A stretch of 64,000 bases of DNA, taken from assembly GCA_020746105.1 (NCBI GenBank), contig CM036628.1, positions 10,001 to 74,000 of the forward strand, read 5' to 3'. Shown here piece by piece: positions 1-12,400 of the stretch. Under the pieces are notes generated by a model, which ran no database searches, was not told the DNA's origin, and saw only the letters and a program-made list of their open reading frames with translations. Origin of the DNA: Trogon surrucura (lineage: Eukaryota > Chordata > Aves > Trogoniformes > Trogonidae). Numbering within the stretch: position 1 is the stretch's first letter; each line of letters begins with the position of its first letter. The position numbers and the translations under genes were made by a program.

Positions 1-220
1 TATATATGTATATTAATTTTATCCTGCGATTTTAATAATGTTATGGCTATCCGGAAAAAAAATTTGCATATAATTTGCATAATTAATTAGATAATTAACA
101 TATTATTATGTATATTTAGTAGATTAGTAGTATATAGAAAAGAAGAAAAATAATAAGTGTTGAATGCTGATTTCGGCTCCTCATCCGAAATTTTGCTCTG
201 GCTTTGTACTTAGTATGTTT
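1..220. other. AT-rich left flank of the 27-bp array
   Basis: The first 160 bases are strongly AT-rich with no recognisable gene. The sequence becomes more balanced just before the first 27-bp unit. I see no signal here beyond the edge of the array. Confidence 0.5.
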
Positions 221-1280
221 AAGTCGCAAACCACAAGCGAAACGTCTAAGTCGCAAACCACAAGCGAAACGTCTAAGTCGCAAACCACAAGCGAAACGTC
301 TAAGTCGCAAACCACAAGCGAAACGTCTAAGTCGCAAACCACAAGCGAAACGTCTAAGTCGCAAACCACAAGCGAAACGTCTAAGTCGCAAACCACAAGC
401 GAAACGTCTAAGTCGCAAACCACAAGCGAAACGTCTAAGTCGCAAACCACAAGCGAAACGTCTAAGTCGCAAACCACAAGCGAAACGTCTAAGTCGCAAA
501 CCACAAGCGAAACGTCTAAGTCGCAAACCACAAGCGAAACGTCTAAGTCGCAAACCACAAGCGAAACGTCTAAGTCGCAAACCACAAGCGAAACGTCTAA
601 GTCGCAAACCACAAGCGAAACGTCTAAGTCGCAAACCACAAGCGAAACGTCTAAGTCGCAAACCACAAGCGAAACGTCTAAGTCGCAAACCACAAGCGAA
701 ACGTCTAAGTCGCAAACCACAAGCGAAACGTCTAAGTCGCAAACCACAAGCGAAACGTCTAAGTCGCAAACCACAAGCGAAACGTCTAAGTCGCAAACCA
801 CAAGCGAAACGTCTAAGTCGCAAACCACAAGCGAAACGTCTAAGTCGCAAACCACAAGCGAAACGTCTAAGTCGCAAACCACAAGCGAAACGTCTAAGTC
901 GCAAACCACAAGCGAAACGTCTAAGTCGCAAACCACAAGCGAAACGTCTAAGTCGCAAACCACAAGCGAAACGTCTAAGTCGCAAACCACAAGCGAAACG
1001 TCTAAGTCGCAAACCACAAGCGAAACGTCTAAGTCGCAAACCACAAGCGAAACGTCTAAGTCGCAAACCACAAGCGAAACGTCTAAGTCGCAAACCACAA
1101 GCGAAACGTCTAAGTCGCAAACCACAAGCGAAACGTCTAAGTCGCAAACCACAAGCGAAACGTCTAAGTCGCAAACCACAAGCGAAACGTCTAAGTCGCA
1201 AACCACAAGCGAAACGTCTAAGTCGCAAACCACAAGCGAAACGTCTAAGTCGCAAACCACAAGCGAAACGTCTAAGTCGC
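221..1280. repeat. Perfect 27-bp tandem array, 39 copies
   Basis: The array holds 39 consecutive, identical 27-bp units. In one plus-strand frame each unit reads KSQTTSETS. The unit has several CpGs and only three T's. Because 27 is a multiple of three and no frame of the unit contains a stop, long ORFs run through on both strands. That is a property of the repeat and not evidence of a protein. The lack of any mismatch between copies points to recent expansion or active homogenisation. Assembly collapse or expansion is also possible. Confidence 0.95.
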
Positions 1281-1790
1281 AAACCGAAACTTCCAGGTCA
1301 CACACCTAAACATCTATGTGGCAATCCAGAACCAAACCGTCTAAGTCACAAACCACGACCGGAACATCTAAGTGGCAAACCGCTACCAAAACGTCTAAGT
1401 CACACTCCGAAACATCCAAGTCGCAAATCAAAACTTCAAAGTCACACACCTAAACATCTAAGTGGCAATCCTAAACCAAACCGTCTAAGTGGCAAACCGC
1501 TACCGACACGTCCAAGTCGCACACCGAAACTTCCAAGTCGCATACCTTAACGTCTAAGTGGCGATCCAAAACCGAACCGTCTAAGTCGTAAACCGCAACC
1601 GAACCTTCTAAGTCGCAAACCGCGGCTGGAACGTCCCGGTCGCACACCGAAAGATCTAAGGTCACGCACCAAAACCACAACATCTAAGTCAGACCCCACA
1701 ATCTAAACGTCTAAGTCGCAAACCAAAACATCTAAGTCGCACGCCAAAAACGAAACATCTAAGTCGCACACCGAAAACTTTGCGGTCTAA
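1281..1790. repeat. Degenerate relatives of the 27-bp unit
   Basis: This stretch is built from diverged variants of the neighbouring 27-bp unit. The phrase 'ctaagtcgca' and close variants recur at irregular 18-36 base spacing with many substitutions. It looks like the old, unhomogenised edge of the same satellite. No coding content is seen. Confidence 0.8.
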
Positions 1791-2340
1791 CGTTGCCGCT
1801 ACCTTGAAAGTCTCCCTTTGCTCGATTGCCGGGTCCGTGGTCCGACGCTCACTCCGGTCAAAGACGAACGACGCTACTTCACGTGGTTAAGTCCGACACG
1901 GTCTCGAAATCGTGTTGCGTCCGACGGGGCCCGCGAGGGAAAATAACGCCGTGGCGTACGATCTAAAGTCCTTCTACGCTACCTTGCGTCCGAGTACCGC
2001 GTCGCCTGAAATCTGACGGCGTCCGACACGACCTCGACTCCGCGTTCCGACGGGTCCTAAAAATCAAATCGGAGTCTGAAATCTCAAAGGTACGGCTCTG
2101 CCTGACGCACGAGTCCGGCACGGCCCTTATCTCCGAGCGTGTCTGACACTGACTGAAAAAAGAAGCCGCAACCTACCTGGCTTAAGGACTCTCTGAAGCA
2201 TCTGATGCGGCGGCAAAATCCTCACACTCGGTCCAAACTCAAGCCTGAAGAACTACAGGAGACTAGAACTACACATTTAAAATGTTACTCAAGGAAATAC
2301 CATATCTCATTTTCATCGCACTCCTACTCACAACCTTTTA
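1791..2340. other. CpG-rich apparently unique spacer
   Basis: About 550 bases of non-repetitive, CpG-rich sequence lie between two tandem arrays. CpG is not depleted, which is unusual for bulk methylated vertebrate DNA. I recognise no coding exon, rRNA or tRNA. A role as spacer between arrays is the only thing the context suggests. Confidence 0.4.
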
Positions 2341-2483
2341 TCACAGCGTTCCCGGGAACTATCGCTCCCGGGGGCCACCAAAATCAACCTGCCTGGCGAA
2401 AACCCCGGTCCCTGCACAGCCTGTATAGGAACATAGGCGATGACTGTCGCCTCGCAGACCGGCCGGGACCGAGGGAAAAAAAA

Positions 2484-2529
2484 CCCCAGTCGGGGGAAAA
2501 AAAAAAATCCCCCGACTGGGGCTTTTTTT
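2484..2529 (+). terminator. Perfect 14-bp hairpin plus T7 (unit 1; repeated in every unit)
   Basis: The arms 2484-2497 and 2508-2521 are perfect reverse complements of 14 bases, separated by ten A's. One C then precedes seven T's at 2523-2529. The run of A's before the left arm can also pair with the T's, lengthening the stem. The same structure recurs near 2778, 3072, 3365 and 3658. A T-run after a stem would stop RNA polymerase III and resembles an intrinsic terminator, but in a vertebrate genome this function is unproven. Confidence 0.35.
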
Positions 2530-2715
2530 ATTCTAAGTTTAAACTACAAACCTGAAAAGCAAAAACCTGCAAGGAAAAACAAACCCCCCCCACACACACA
2601 CCAAATGCGACGCCAGCCTACCGCTACCCTACACCTCCACGCTCCCCGGGAACTATCGCTCCCGGGGGCCACCAAAATCGACCTGCCTGGCGAAAACCCC
2701 GGTCCCGGCACGGCC

Positions 2716-2723
2716 TATATAAG
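2716..2723 (+). promoter_or_regulatory. TATA-like box in unit 2 of the 294-bp array
   Basis: The sequence TATATAAG is the best TATA match among the five units. Units 3 and 4 have GTATAAG and units 1 and 5 GTATAGG at the same place. It lies about 60 bases upstream of the hairpin. A promoter role is inferred from motif and spacing only. Confidence 0.3.
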
Positions 2724-3760
2724 AACATAGGCGATGACTGTCGCCTCGCAGACCGGCCGGGACCGAGGGAAAAAAAACCCCAGTCGGGGGAAAAAAAAAA
2801 ATCCCCCGACTGGGGCTTTTTTTATTCTAAGTTTAAACTACAAACCTGAAAAGCAAAAACCTGCAAGGAAAAACAAACCCCCAACACACACACACACAAT
2901 CCAACACCAGCCTAACGCTACCCTACACCTCCACGCTCCCCGGGAACTATCGCTCCCGGGGGCCACCAAAATCGACCTGCCTGGCGAAAACCCCGGTCCC
3001 TGCACGGCCTGTATAAGAACATAGGCGATGACTGTCGCCTCGCAGACCGGCCGGGACCGAGGGAAAAAAAACCCCAGTCGGGGGAAAAAAAAAAATCCCC
3101 CGACTGGGGCTTTTTTTATTCTAAGTTTAAACTACAAACCTGAAAAGCAAAAACCTGCAAGGAAAAACAAACCCACACACACACACACACAATGCAACAC
3201 CAGCCTAACGCTACCCTACGCCTCCACGCTCCCCGGGAACTATCGCTCCCGGGGGCCACCAAAATCGACCTGCCTGGCGAAAACCCCGGTCCCGGCACGG
3301 CCTGTATAAGAACATAGGCGATGACTGTCGCCTCGCAGACCGGCCGGGACCGAGGGAAAAAAAACCCCAGTCGGGGGAAAAAAAAAAATCCCCCGACTGG
3401 GGCTTTTTTTATTCTAAGTGTAAACTAAAAACCTGCAAGGCAAAAACCTGCAAGGAAAAACAACCCCCCACACACACACACACAATCCAACACCAGCCTA
3501 ACGCTACCCCACGCCTCCACACTCCCCGGGAACTATCGCTCCCGGGGGCCACCAAAATCAACCTGCCTGGCGAAAACCCCGGTCCCTGCACGGCCTGTAT
3601 AGGAACATAGGCGATGACTGTCGCCTCGCAGACCGGCCGGGACCGAGGGAAAAAAAACCCCAGTCGGGGGAAAAAAAAAAATCCCCCGACTGGGGCTTTT
3701 TTTATTCTAAGTGTAAACTAAAAACCTGCAAAGCAAAAACCTGCGAGGAAAAACAACCCC

Positions 3761-3960
3761 CCCACCTCACATACGCTGACCCGTCAAGGGTGCGCGGCAC
3801 CGCCGACACCAGCGTCGACACTGACGAACGTCACACCGTTAACATCAACGAGCGAGACTCTAGACTATGTCAACAGTAACAACACGGTAGAACTACTAAA
3901 CAACAAAGTGGGCAAGACGCTACACTACCGCCTGGACATAAGCAATCGAGACGCTAGAGT
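3761..3960 (+). other. Junction sequence leading into the satellite
   Basis: About 200 bases of non-repetitive sequence join the 294-bp array to the T-depleted satellite. One plus-strand frame stays open across it and continues into the satellite, where openness is trivial. The translated junction looks protein-like, but there is no ATG in a good position and no recognised domain. I treat it as non-coding. Confidence 0.35.
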
Positions 3961-6900
3961 ACCCCAAGCACACACAACACACCAACCAGGCAAAGAGACA
4001 CAAAGCAGACACCAACCAGGCAAAGAGACACAGAGCAGACACCAACCAGGCAAAGAGACACAAAGCAGACACCAACCAGGCAAAGAGACACAGAGCAGAC
4101 AACTCAGAAAAATCCACAAACCGAAACACAAAGCAGACACGAACCAGGCAAAGAGACACAGAGCAGACACCAACCAGGCAAACCGAGACACAGAGCGGAC
4201 ACCAACCAGGCAAACCGAGACACAGAGCGGACACCAACCAGGCAAACCGAGACACAGAGCAGACAACTCAGAAAAACCTGCAAACCGAGAGACAAAGCAG
4301 ACACCAACCAGGCAAACCGAGAGACAAAGCAGACACCAACCAGGCAAACCGAGAGACAAAGCAGACACCAACCAGGCAAACCGAGAGACAAAGCAGACAC
4401 CTGAGGAAAACCCACAAACCGAGACAAAGAGCAGACACGAACCAGGCAAAGAAACACAGAGCAGACAACTGAGGAAAACCCACAAACCAAGACACAGAGC
4501 AGACACCAACCAGGCAAAGAGACACAGAGCAGACACCAACCAGGCAAACCAAGAGACAGAGCAGACACCAACCAGGCAAACCGAGACACAGAGCAGACAC
4601 CAACCAGGCAAAGAGACACAGAGCAGACAACTCAGAAAAACCCACAAACCGAAACACAAAGCACACACGAACCAGGCAAAGAGACACAGAGCAGACAACT
4701 GATGAAAATCCACAAACCAAAACACAAAGCAGACACGAACCAGGCAAAGAGACACAGAGCAGACACCAACCAGGCAAAGAGACACAGAGCAGACACCAAC
4801 CAGGTAAAGAGACACAGAGCAGACACCAACCAGGCAAAGAGACACAGAGCAGACAACTCAGGAAAACCCACAAACCGAAACACAAAGCAGACACCAACCA
4901 GGCAAAGAGAGACAAAGCAGACACCAACCAGGCAAAGAGAGACAAAGCAGACACCAACCAGGCAAAGAGAGACAAAGCAGACACCAACCAGGCAAAGAGA
5001 GACAAAGCAGACAACTCAGAAAAACCCACAAACCAAAACACAACGCAGACACCAACCAGGCAAAGAGACACAGAGCAGACACCAACCAGGCAAAGAGACA
5101 CAGAGCAGACACCAACCAGGCAAAGAGACACAGAGCAGACACCAACCAGGCAAAGAGACACAGAGCAGACACCTCAGAAAAACCCACAAACCGAAACACA
5201 AAGCAGACACCAACCAGGCAAAGAGAGACAAAGCAGACAACTCAGAAAAACCCACAAACCGAGAGACACAGAGCAGACAACTCAGAAAAACCCACAAACC
5301 AAGAGACACAGAGCAGACAACTCAGAAAAACCCACAAACCGAAACACAAAGCAGACACCAACCAGGCAAAGAGAGACAAAGCAGACACCAACCAGGCAAA
5401 GAGAGACAAAGCAGACACCAACCAGGCAAAGAGAGACAAAGCAGACAACTCAGAAAAACCCACAAACCGAAACACAAAGCAGACACGAACCAGGCAAAGA
5501 GACAGAGCAGACAACTCAGAAAAACCCACAAACCGAGACACAAAGCAGACACCAACCAGGCAGAGAGAGACACAAAGCAGACACCAACCAGGCAGAGAGA
5601 GACACAAAGCAGACACCAACCAGGCAGAGAGAGACACAAAGCAGACACCAACCAGGCAGAGAGAGACAGAGCAGACAACTCAGAAAAACCCACAAACCGA
5701 GAGACAGAGCAGACACCAACCAGGCAAACCGAGAGACAGGGCAGACACCAACCAGGCAAACCGAGAGACAGGGCAGACACCAACCAGGCAAACCCAGAGA
5801 CAGAGCAGACACCAACCAGGCAAACCGAGAGACAGGGCAGACACCAACCAGGCAAACCGAGAGACAGGGCAGACACCAACCAGGCAAACCGAGAGACAGG
5901 GCAGACACCTCAGGAAAACCCACAAACCGAGACACAGAGCAGACACCAACCAGGCAAAGAGAGACAGAGCAGACACCAACCAGGCAAACCGAGAGACAAA
6001 GCAGACACCAACCAGGCAAAGAGAGACAAAGCAGACAACTCAGGAAAACCCACAAACCGAGACACAGAGCAGACACCAACCAGGCAAACCGAGAGACAAA
6101 GCAGACACCAACCAGGCAAACCGAGAGACAGAGCAGACACCAACCAGGCAAAGAGAGACAGAGCAGACAACTCAGAAAAACCCACAAACCGAGACACAAA
6201 GCAGACACCAACCAGGCAAAGAGACACAGAGCAGACAACTCAGAAAAACCCACAAACCGAAACACAAAGCAGACACCAACCAGGCAAAGAGACACAGAGC
6301 AGACAACTCAGAAAAACCCACAAACCGAAACACAGAGCAGACACCAACCAGGCAAAGAGACACAGAGCAGACACCAAGCAGGCAAAGAGACACAGAGCAG
6401 ACACCAACCAGGCAAAGAGACACAGAGCAGACAACTCAGAAAAACCCACAAACCGAGAGACACAGAGCAGACAACTCAGAAAAACCCACAAACCGAGAGA
6501 CACAGAGCAGACAACTCAGAAAAACCCACAAACCGAGAGACACAGAGCAGACACCAACCAGGCAAAGAGAGACAAAGCAGACACCAACCAGGCAAAGAGA
6601 GACAAAGCAGACACCAACCAGGCAAAGAGAGACAAAGCAGACAACTCAGAAAAACCCACAAACCGAGACACAAAGCAGACACGAACCAGGCAAAGAGACA
6701 CAGAGCAGACAACTCAGAAAAACCCACAAACCGAGACACAAAGCAGACACCAACCAGGCAGAGAGAGACACAAAGCAGACACCAACCAGGCAGAGAGAGA
6801 CACAAAGCAGACACCAACCAGGCAGAGAGAGACAGAGCAGACAACTCAGAAAAACCCACAAACCGAGAGACAGAGCAGACAACTCAGAAAAACCCACAAA

Positions 6901-9900
6901 CCGAGAGACAGGGCAGACACCAACCAGGCAAACCGAGAGACAGGGCAGACACCAACCAGGCAAACCGAGAGACAGGGCAGACACCAACCAGGCAAACCGA
7001 GAGACAGGGCAGACACCAACCAGGCAAACCGAGAGACAGGGCAGACACCAACCAGGCAAACCGAGAGACAGGGCAGACACCAACCAGGCAAACCGAGAGA
7101 CAGGGCAGACACCAACCAGGCAAACCGAGAGACAGGGCAGACACCAACCAGGCAAACCGAGAGACAGGGCAGACACCAACCAGGCAAACCGAGAGACAGG
7201 GCAGACACCAACCAGGCAAACCGAGAGACAGAGCAGACACCTCAGGAAAACCCACAAACCGAGACACAGAGCAGACACCAACCAGGCAAAGAGAGACAGA
7301 GCAGACACCAACCAGGCAAACCGAGAGACAAAGCAGACACCAACCAGGCAAAGAGAGACAAAGCAGACAACTCAGGAAAACCCACAAACCGAGACACAGA
7401 GCAGACACCAACCAGGCAAACCGAGAGACAGAGCAGACACCAACCAGGCAAACCGAGAGACAGAGCAGACACCAACCAGGCAAAGAGAGACAGAGCAGAC
7501 AACTCTGAAAAACCCACAAACCGAGAGACAGAGCAGACACCAACCAGGCAAAGAGAGACAGAGCAGACACCAACCAGGCAAAGAGAGACAGAGCAGACAC
7601 CAACCAGGCAAAGAGAGACAGAGCAGACACCAACCAGGCAAAGAGAGACAGAGCAGACACCAACCAGGCAAAGAGAGACAGAGCAGACACCAACCAGGCA
7701 AAGAGAGACAGAGCAGACACCAACCAGGCAAAGAGAGACAGAGCAGACAACTCTGAAAAACCCACAAACCGAGACACAGAGCTGACACCAACCAGGCAAA
7801 CCGAGAGACAGAGCAGACACCAACCAGGCAAACCGAGAGACAGAGCAGACAACTCTGAAAAACCCACAAACCGAAACACAGAGCAGACACCAACCAGGCA
7901 AACCGAGAGACAGAGCAGACACCAACCAGGCAAACCGAGAGACAGAGCAGACACCAACCAGGCAAAGAGAGACAGAGCAGACAACTCAGAAAAACCCACA
8001 AACCGAAACACAAAGCAGACACCAACCAGGCAAAGAGAGACAGAGCAGACACCAACCAGGCAAAGAGAGACAGAGCAGACACCAACCAGGCAAAGAGAGA
8101 CAGAGCAGACACCAACCAGGCAAAGAGAGACAGAGCAGACACCAACCAGGCAAAGAGAGACAAAGCAGACACCAACCAGGCAAAGAGAGACAGAGCAGAC
8201 ACCAACCAGGCAAAGAGAGACAGAGCAGACACCAACCAGGCAAAGAGAGACAGAGCAGACACCAACCAGGCAAAGAGAGACAGAGCAGACACCAACCAGG
8301 CAAAGAGAGACAGAGCAGACACCAACCAGGCAAAGAGACACAGAGCAGACACCAACCAGGCAAACCGAGACACAGAGCAGACACCAACCAGGCAAAGAGA
8401 GACAGAGCAGACACCAACCAGGCAAAGAGACACAGAGCAGACACCAACCAGGCAAAGAGAGACAGAGCAGACACCAACCAGGCAAAGAGAGACAGAGCAG
8501 ACACCTCAGGAAAACCCGCAAACCGAGAGACAGAGCAGACACCTCAGGAAAACCCGCAAACCGAGAGACAGAGCAGACACCTCAGGAAAACCCGCAAACC
8601 GAGAGACAGAGCAGACACCAACCAGGCAAACCGAGAGACAGAGCAGACACCAACCAGGCAAACCGAGAGACAGAGCAGACACCAACCAGGCAAACCGAGA
8701 GACAGAGCAGACACCAACCAGGCAAACCGAGAGACAGAGCAGACACCAACCAGGCAAACCGAGAGACAGAGCAGACACCAACCAGGCAAACCGAGAGACA
8801 GAGCAGACACCAACCAGGCAAACCGAGAGACAGAGCAGACACCAACCAGGCAAACCGAGAGACAGAGCAGACAACTCTGAAAAACCCACAAACCGAAACA
8901 CAGAGCAGACACCAACCAGGCAAAGAGACACAGAGCAGACACCAACCAGGCAAAGAGACACAGAGCAGACACCAACCAGGCAAAGAGACACAGAGCAGAC
9001 ACCAACCAGGCAAAGAGACACAGAGCAGACACCAACCAGGCAAAGAGACACAGAGCACACACCAACCAGGCAAAGAGACACAGAGCAGACACCAACCAGG
9101 CAAAGAGACACAGAGCAGACACCAACCAGGCAAAGAGACACAGAGCAGACACCAACCAGGCAAAGAGACACAGAGCAGACACCAACCAGGCAAAGAGACA
9201 CAGAGCAGACACCAACCAGGCAAAGAGACACAGAGCAGACAACTCAGAAAAACCCACAAACCGAAACACAAAGCAGACACCAACCAGGCAAAGAGACACA
9301 GAGCAGACACCAACCAGGCAAAGAGACACAGAGCAGACACCAACCAGGCAAAGAGACACAGAGCAGACACCAACCAGGCAAAGAGACACAGAGCAGACAC
9401 CAACCAGGCAAAGAGACACAGAGCAGACACCAACCAGGCAAAGAGAGACAGAGCAGACAACTCAGAAAAACCCACAAACCGAGAGACACAGAGCAGACAA
9501 CTCAGAAAAACCCACAAACCGAGAGACACAGAGCAGACAACTCAGAAAAACCCACAAACCGAGAGACACAGAGCAGACAACTCAGAAAAACCCACAAACC
9601 GAAACACAAAGCAGACACCAACCAGGCAAAGAGAGACACAAAGCAGACACCAACCAGGCAGAGAGAGACACAAAGCAGACACCAACCAGGCAGAGAGAGA
9701 CACAAAGCAGACACCAACCAGGCAGAGAGAGACACAAAGCAGACACCAACCAGGCAGAGAGAGACACAAAGCAGACAACTCAGAAAAACCCACAAACCGA
9801 GAGACAGGGCAGACACCAACCAGGCAAACCGAGAGACAGGGCAGACACCAACCAGGCAAACCGAGAGACAAAGCAGACACCAACCAGGCAAAGAGAGACA

Positions 9901-11790
9901 AAGCAGACAACTCAGGAAAACCCACAAACCGAGACACAGAGCAGACACCAACCAGGCAAACCGAGAGACAGAGCAGACACCAACCAGGCAAACCGAGAGA
10001 CAGAGCAGACACCAACCAGGCAAACCGAGAGACAGAGCAGACACCAACCAGGCAAACCGAGAGACAGAGCAGACAACTCTGAAAAACCCACAAACCGAGA
10101 GACAGAGCAGACACCAACCCGGCAAAGAGACACAGAGCAGACACCAACCCGGCAAAGAGACACAGAGCAGACACCAACCCGGCAAAGAGACACAGAGCAG
10201 ACACCAACCAGGCAAAGAGACACAGAGCAGACACCAACCAGGCAAACCGAGAGACAGAGCAGACACCAACCAGGCAAACCGAGAGACAGAGCAGACACCA
10301 ACCAGGCAAACCGAGAGACAGAGCAGACACCAACCAGGCAAACCGAGAGACAGAGCAGACACCAACCAGGCAAACCGAGAGACAGAGCAGACACCAACCA
10401 GGCAAACCGAGAGACAGAGCAGACACCAACCAGGCAAACCGAGAGACAGAGCAGACACCAACCAGGCAAACCGAGAGACAGAGCAGACACCAACCAGGCA
10501 AACCGAGAGACAGAGCAGACACCAACCAGGCAAACCGAGAGACAAAGCAGACACCAACCAGGCAAAGAGAGACAAAGCAGACAACTCAGGAAAACCCACA
10601 AACCGAGAGACAGAGCAGACACCAACCAGGCAAACCGAGAGACAGAGCAGACACCAACCAGGCAAACCGAGAGACAGAGCAGACACCAACCAGGCAAACC
10701 GAGAGACAGAGCAGACACCAACCAGGCAAACCGAGAGACAGAGCAGACAACTCAGAAAAACCCACAAACCGAGAGACAGAGCAGACACCAACCCGGCAAA
10801 GAGACACAGAGCAGACACCAACCCGGCAAAGAGACACAGAGCAGACACCAACCCGGCAAACCGAGAGACAGAGCAGACACCAACCCGGCAAACCGAGAGA
10901 CAGAGCAGACACCAACCAGGCAAACCGAGAGACAGAGCAGACACCAACCAGGCAAACCGAGAGACAGAGCAGACACCAACCAGGCAAACCGAGAGACAGA
11001 GCAGACACCAACCAGGCAAACCGAGAGACAGAGCAGACACCAACCAGGCAAACCGAGAGACAGAGCAGACACCAACCAGGCAAACCGAGAGACAGAGCAG
11101 ACACCAACCAGGCAAACCGAGAGACAGAGCAGACAACTCTGAAAAACCCACAAACCGAGACACAGAGCAGACACCAACCAGGCAAAGAGACACAGAGCAG
11201 ACACCAACCAGGCAAAGAGACACAGAGCAGACACCAACCAGGCAAAGAGACACAGAGCAGACACCAACCAGGCAAAGAGACACAGAGCAGACAACTCAGA
11301 AAAACCCACAAACCGAGACACAAAGCAGACACCAACCAGGCAAAGAGACACAGAGCAGACAACTCAGAAAAACCCACAAACCGAAACACAAAGCAGACAA
11401 CTCAGAAAAACCCACAAGCCGAAACACAAAGCAGACACAAACCAGGCAAGGAAACACAAAGCAGACACGAACCAGGCAAAGAAACACTAAGCAGACACGA
11501 ACCAGGCAAAGAAACACTAAGCAGACAACTCAGAAAAACCCACAAACCGAAACACAAAGCAGACAAACCAGGCAAGCCCAAACACACACCAAACACAAAC
11601 CGAAACACAAACCAGGCAAACCGAAACACACACCAAGCACAAACCGAAACACACACCAGGCAAACCAGGCAAGACCAAACACAAACCAAACACAAACCGG
11701 GCGAGCCCAAACACAAAGCGGACAAACCAGGCAAACCCAAACACACACCAGACACAAACCAGGCAAAACACAACCAGAAAGACCAACCGC
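3961..11790 (+). repeat. T-depleted satellite of 30/32/38-bp units, about 7.8 kb
   Basis: Roughly 250 units are arranged in a mixed order. They are 30-bp and 32-bp types beginning 'agacaccaaccaggcaaa' and a 38-bp type beginning 'agacaactcagaaaaaccca'. The plus strand has almost no T apart from the CTCAG or CTCTG of the 38-bp type. Stop codons are therefore nearly impossible in all plus frames, so apparent proteins of up to 1,027 residues are artefacts. There is higher-order structure: a composite near 5,900-6,160 recurs at about 7,220-7,500, and a rare 'accaacccgg' variant cluster near 10,115 recurs near 10,790. The right edge (11,560-11,790) decays into AAACACA-type sequence. No homology to named avian satellites can be claimed from memory. 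Confidence 0.95.
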
Positions 11791-11795
11791 TTACC

Positions 11796-12400
11796 TTTGA
11801 TCGTGTCACGGGTCTTGATGGAAACTCAGGCCTGACATCGGGAACGCTGACCTCACATCACATTCGCCTCGAAAAAAGACATACAAACGCTGAACTGGGA
11901 GACACGTAGCGCATCTGTCGGAGCGGGTGTGGGTGCCCCCCGCCCTGGCTCCCGCCATCCCCGTGAAACACACACAACTCCTAAATATATGACAGAGGAC
12001 GTGTTGTCTAAAGGGCTCACACACATGTTCCATATCATTATGGTAAGCAGGTCTTAGATGCAACGATGCCATACCTGCCAGTGAACATGGAGTCTTACAC
12101 CTAGTCCACCCACCCCACACCCACGGGCAGAGCGGCTCCGAGCCAAAGACACGCGTAAACACGTACACGCCGGGGGATGGCGCTAATCGACGGCCGGAGA
12201 AAACTGTGGAGAACGACAAAGGCAAGAATAAACGCTCTATGAGCGAGATGACCTAGAGCGGTGACATGTCCGCCCGAGGCGGCCCTGGGGCCGCCTAGTA
12301 AAGACACATTTGCGAGACCCAGGTACAAGAAGTTGCTATGAAAAGAATGGATCTTTATTAGTGGCGAGCGGGAAGGCTTCAAGACCTAAGCGCTAAAGGA
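11796..12400 (-). other. Truncated leftmost copy of the 1.8-kb spliced unit
   Basis: On the minus strand this carries a recognisable counterpart of the first exon of the downstream units (frame reading FGSEPLCP near 12,125). It ends at a good donor, CAAAG followed by GTAAGC at 11,795/11,794. The satellite at 3,961-11,790 would lie in the intron after this donor. The remainder has diverged from the two fuller copies to the right. Whether this is an exon or a decayed copy cannot be settled by reading. Confidence 0.35.

Larger units (their letters stand above)
2341..3760 (+). repeat. Five-copy array of about 294-bp units with TATA-like motif and hairpin
   Basis: Five units repeat at spacings of 294, 294, 293 and 293 bases, judged from the recurring 'ataggcgatgactgtcgcct' at about 2434, 2728, 3022, 3315 and 3608. 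In order each unit holds: a CCCGGGA...TCCCGGG palindrome; a GC-rich stretch; a TATA-like box (TATATAAG in unit 2, GTATAAG or GTATAGG in the others); a GGCGA...TCGCC inverted repeat; a perfect 14-bp inverted repeat with a poly-A loop; a T7 run; and a CA-rich microsatellite. In unit 2 the sequence CGGTCCCGGC upstream of the TATA-like box is matched by GCCGGGACCG downstream. The layout resembles a core promoter with a terminator about 100 bases downstream, but transcription is inference. Short ORFs inside are not convincing genes. Confidence 0.9.

Noticed and set aside
221-1280. CRISPR-like direct repeats
   Set aside because: There are no unique spacers between repeats and the genome is vertebrate.
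164-1309. 381-codon ORF of KSQTTSETS repeats
   Set aside because: The 27-bp unit is stop-free in frames on both strands. There is no promoter, signal peptide or flanking coding sequence.
2205-3309. Short ORFs of 93-116 codons in the 294-bp array
   Set aside because: They repeat with the unit, run through the hairpin and poly-A tract, and have no recognised domain.
1791-3760. Ribosomal DNA intergenic spacer
   Set aside because: Promoter/terminator-like repeats fit the idea, but no 18S, 5.8S or 28S sequence or known terminator box is present in the window.
4702-7785. 1,027-codon plus-strand ORF rich in K, R, Q, T and N
   Set aside because: The strand almost lacks T, so stops cannot occur. 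The reading frame shifts between units of 30, 32 and 38 bases, and minus-strand ORFs of similar extent exist. It is a satellite artefact.
6884-11283. Minus-strand 'SLCLVGVCSV' cysteine-rich ORFs resembling membrane or secreted proteins
   Set aside because: These are the complement of the T-depleted satellite. Hydrophobicity follows from codon composition.
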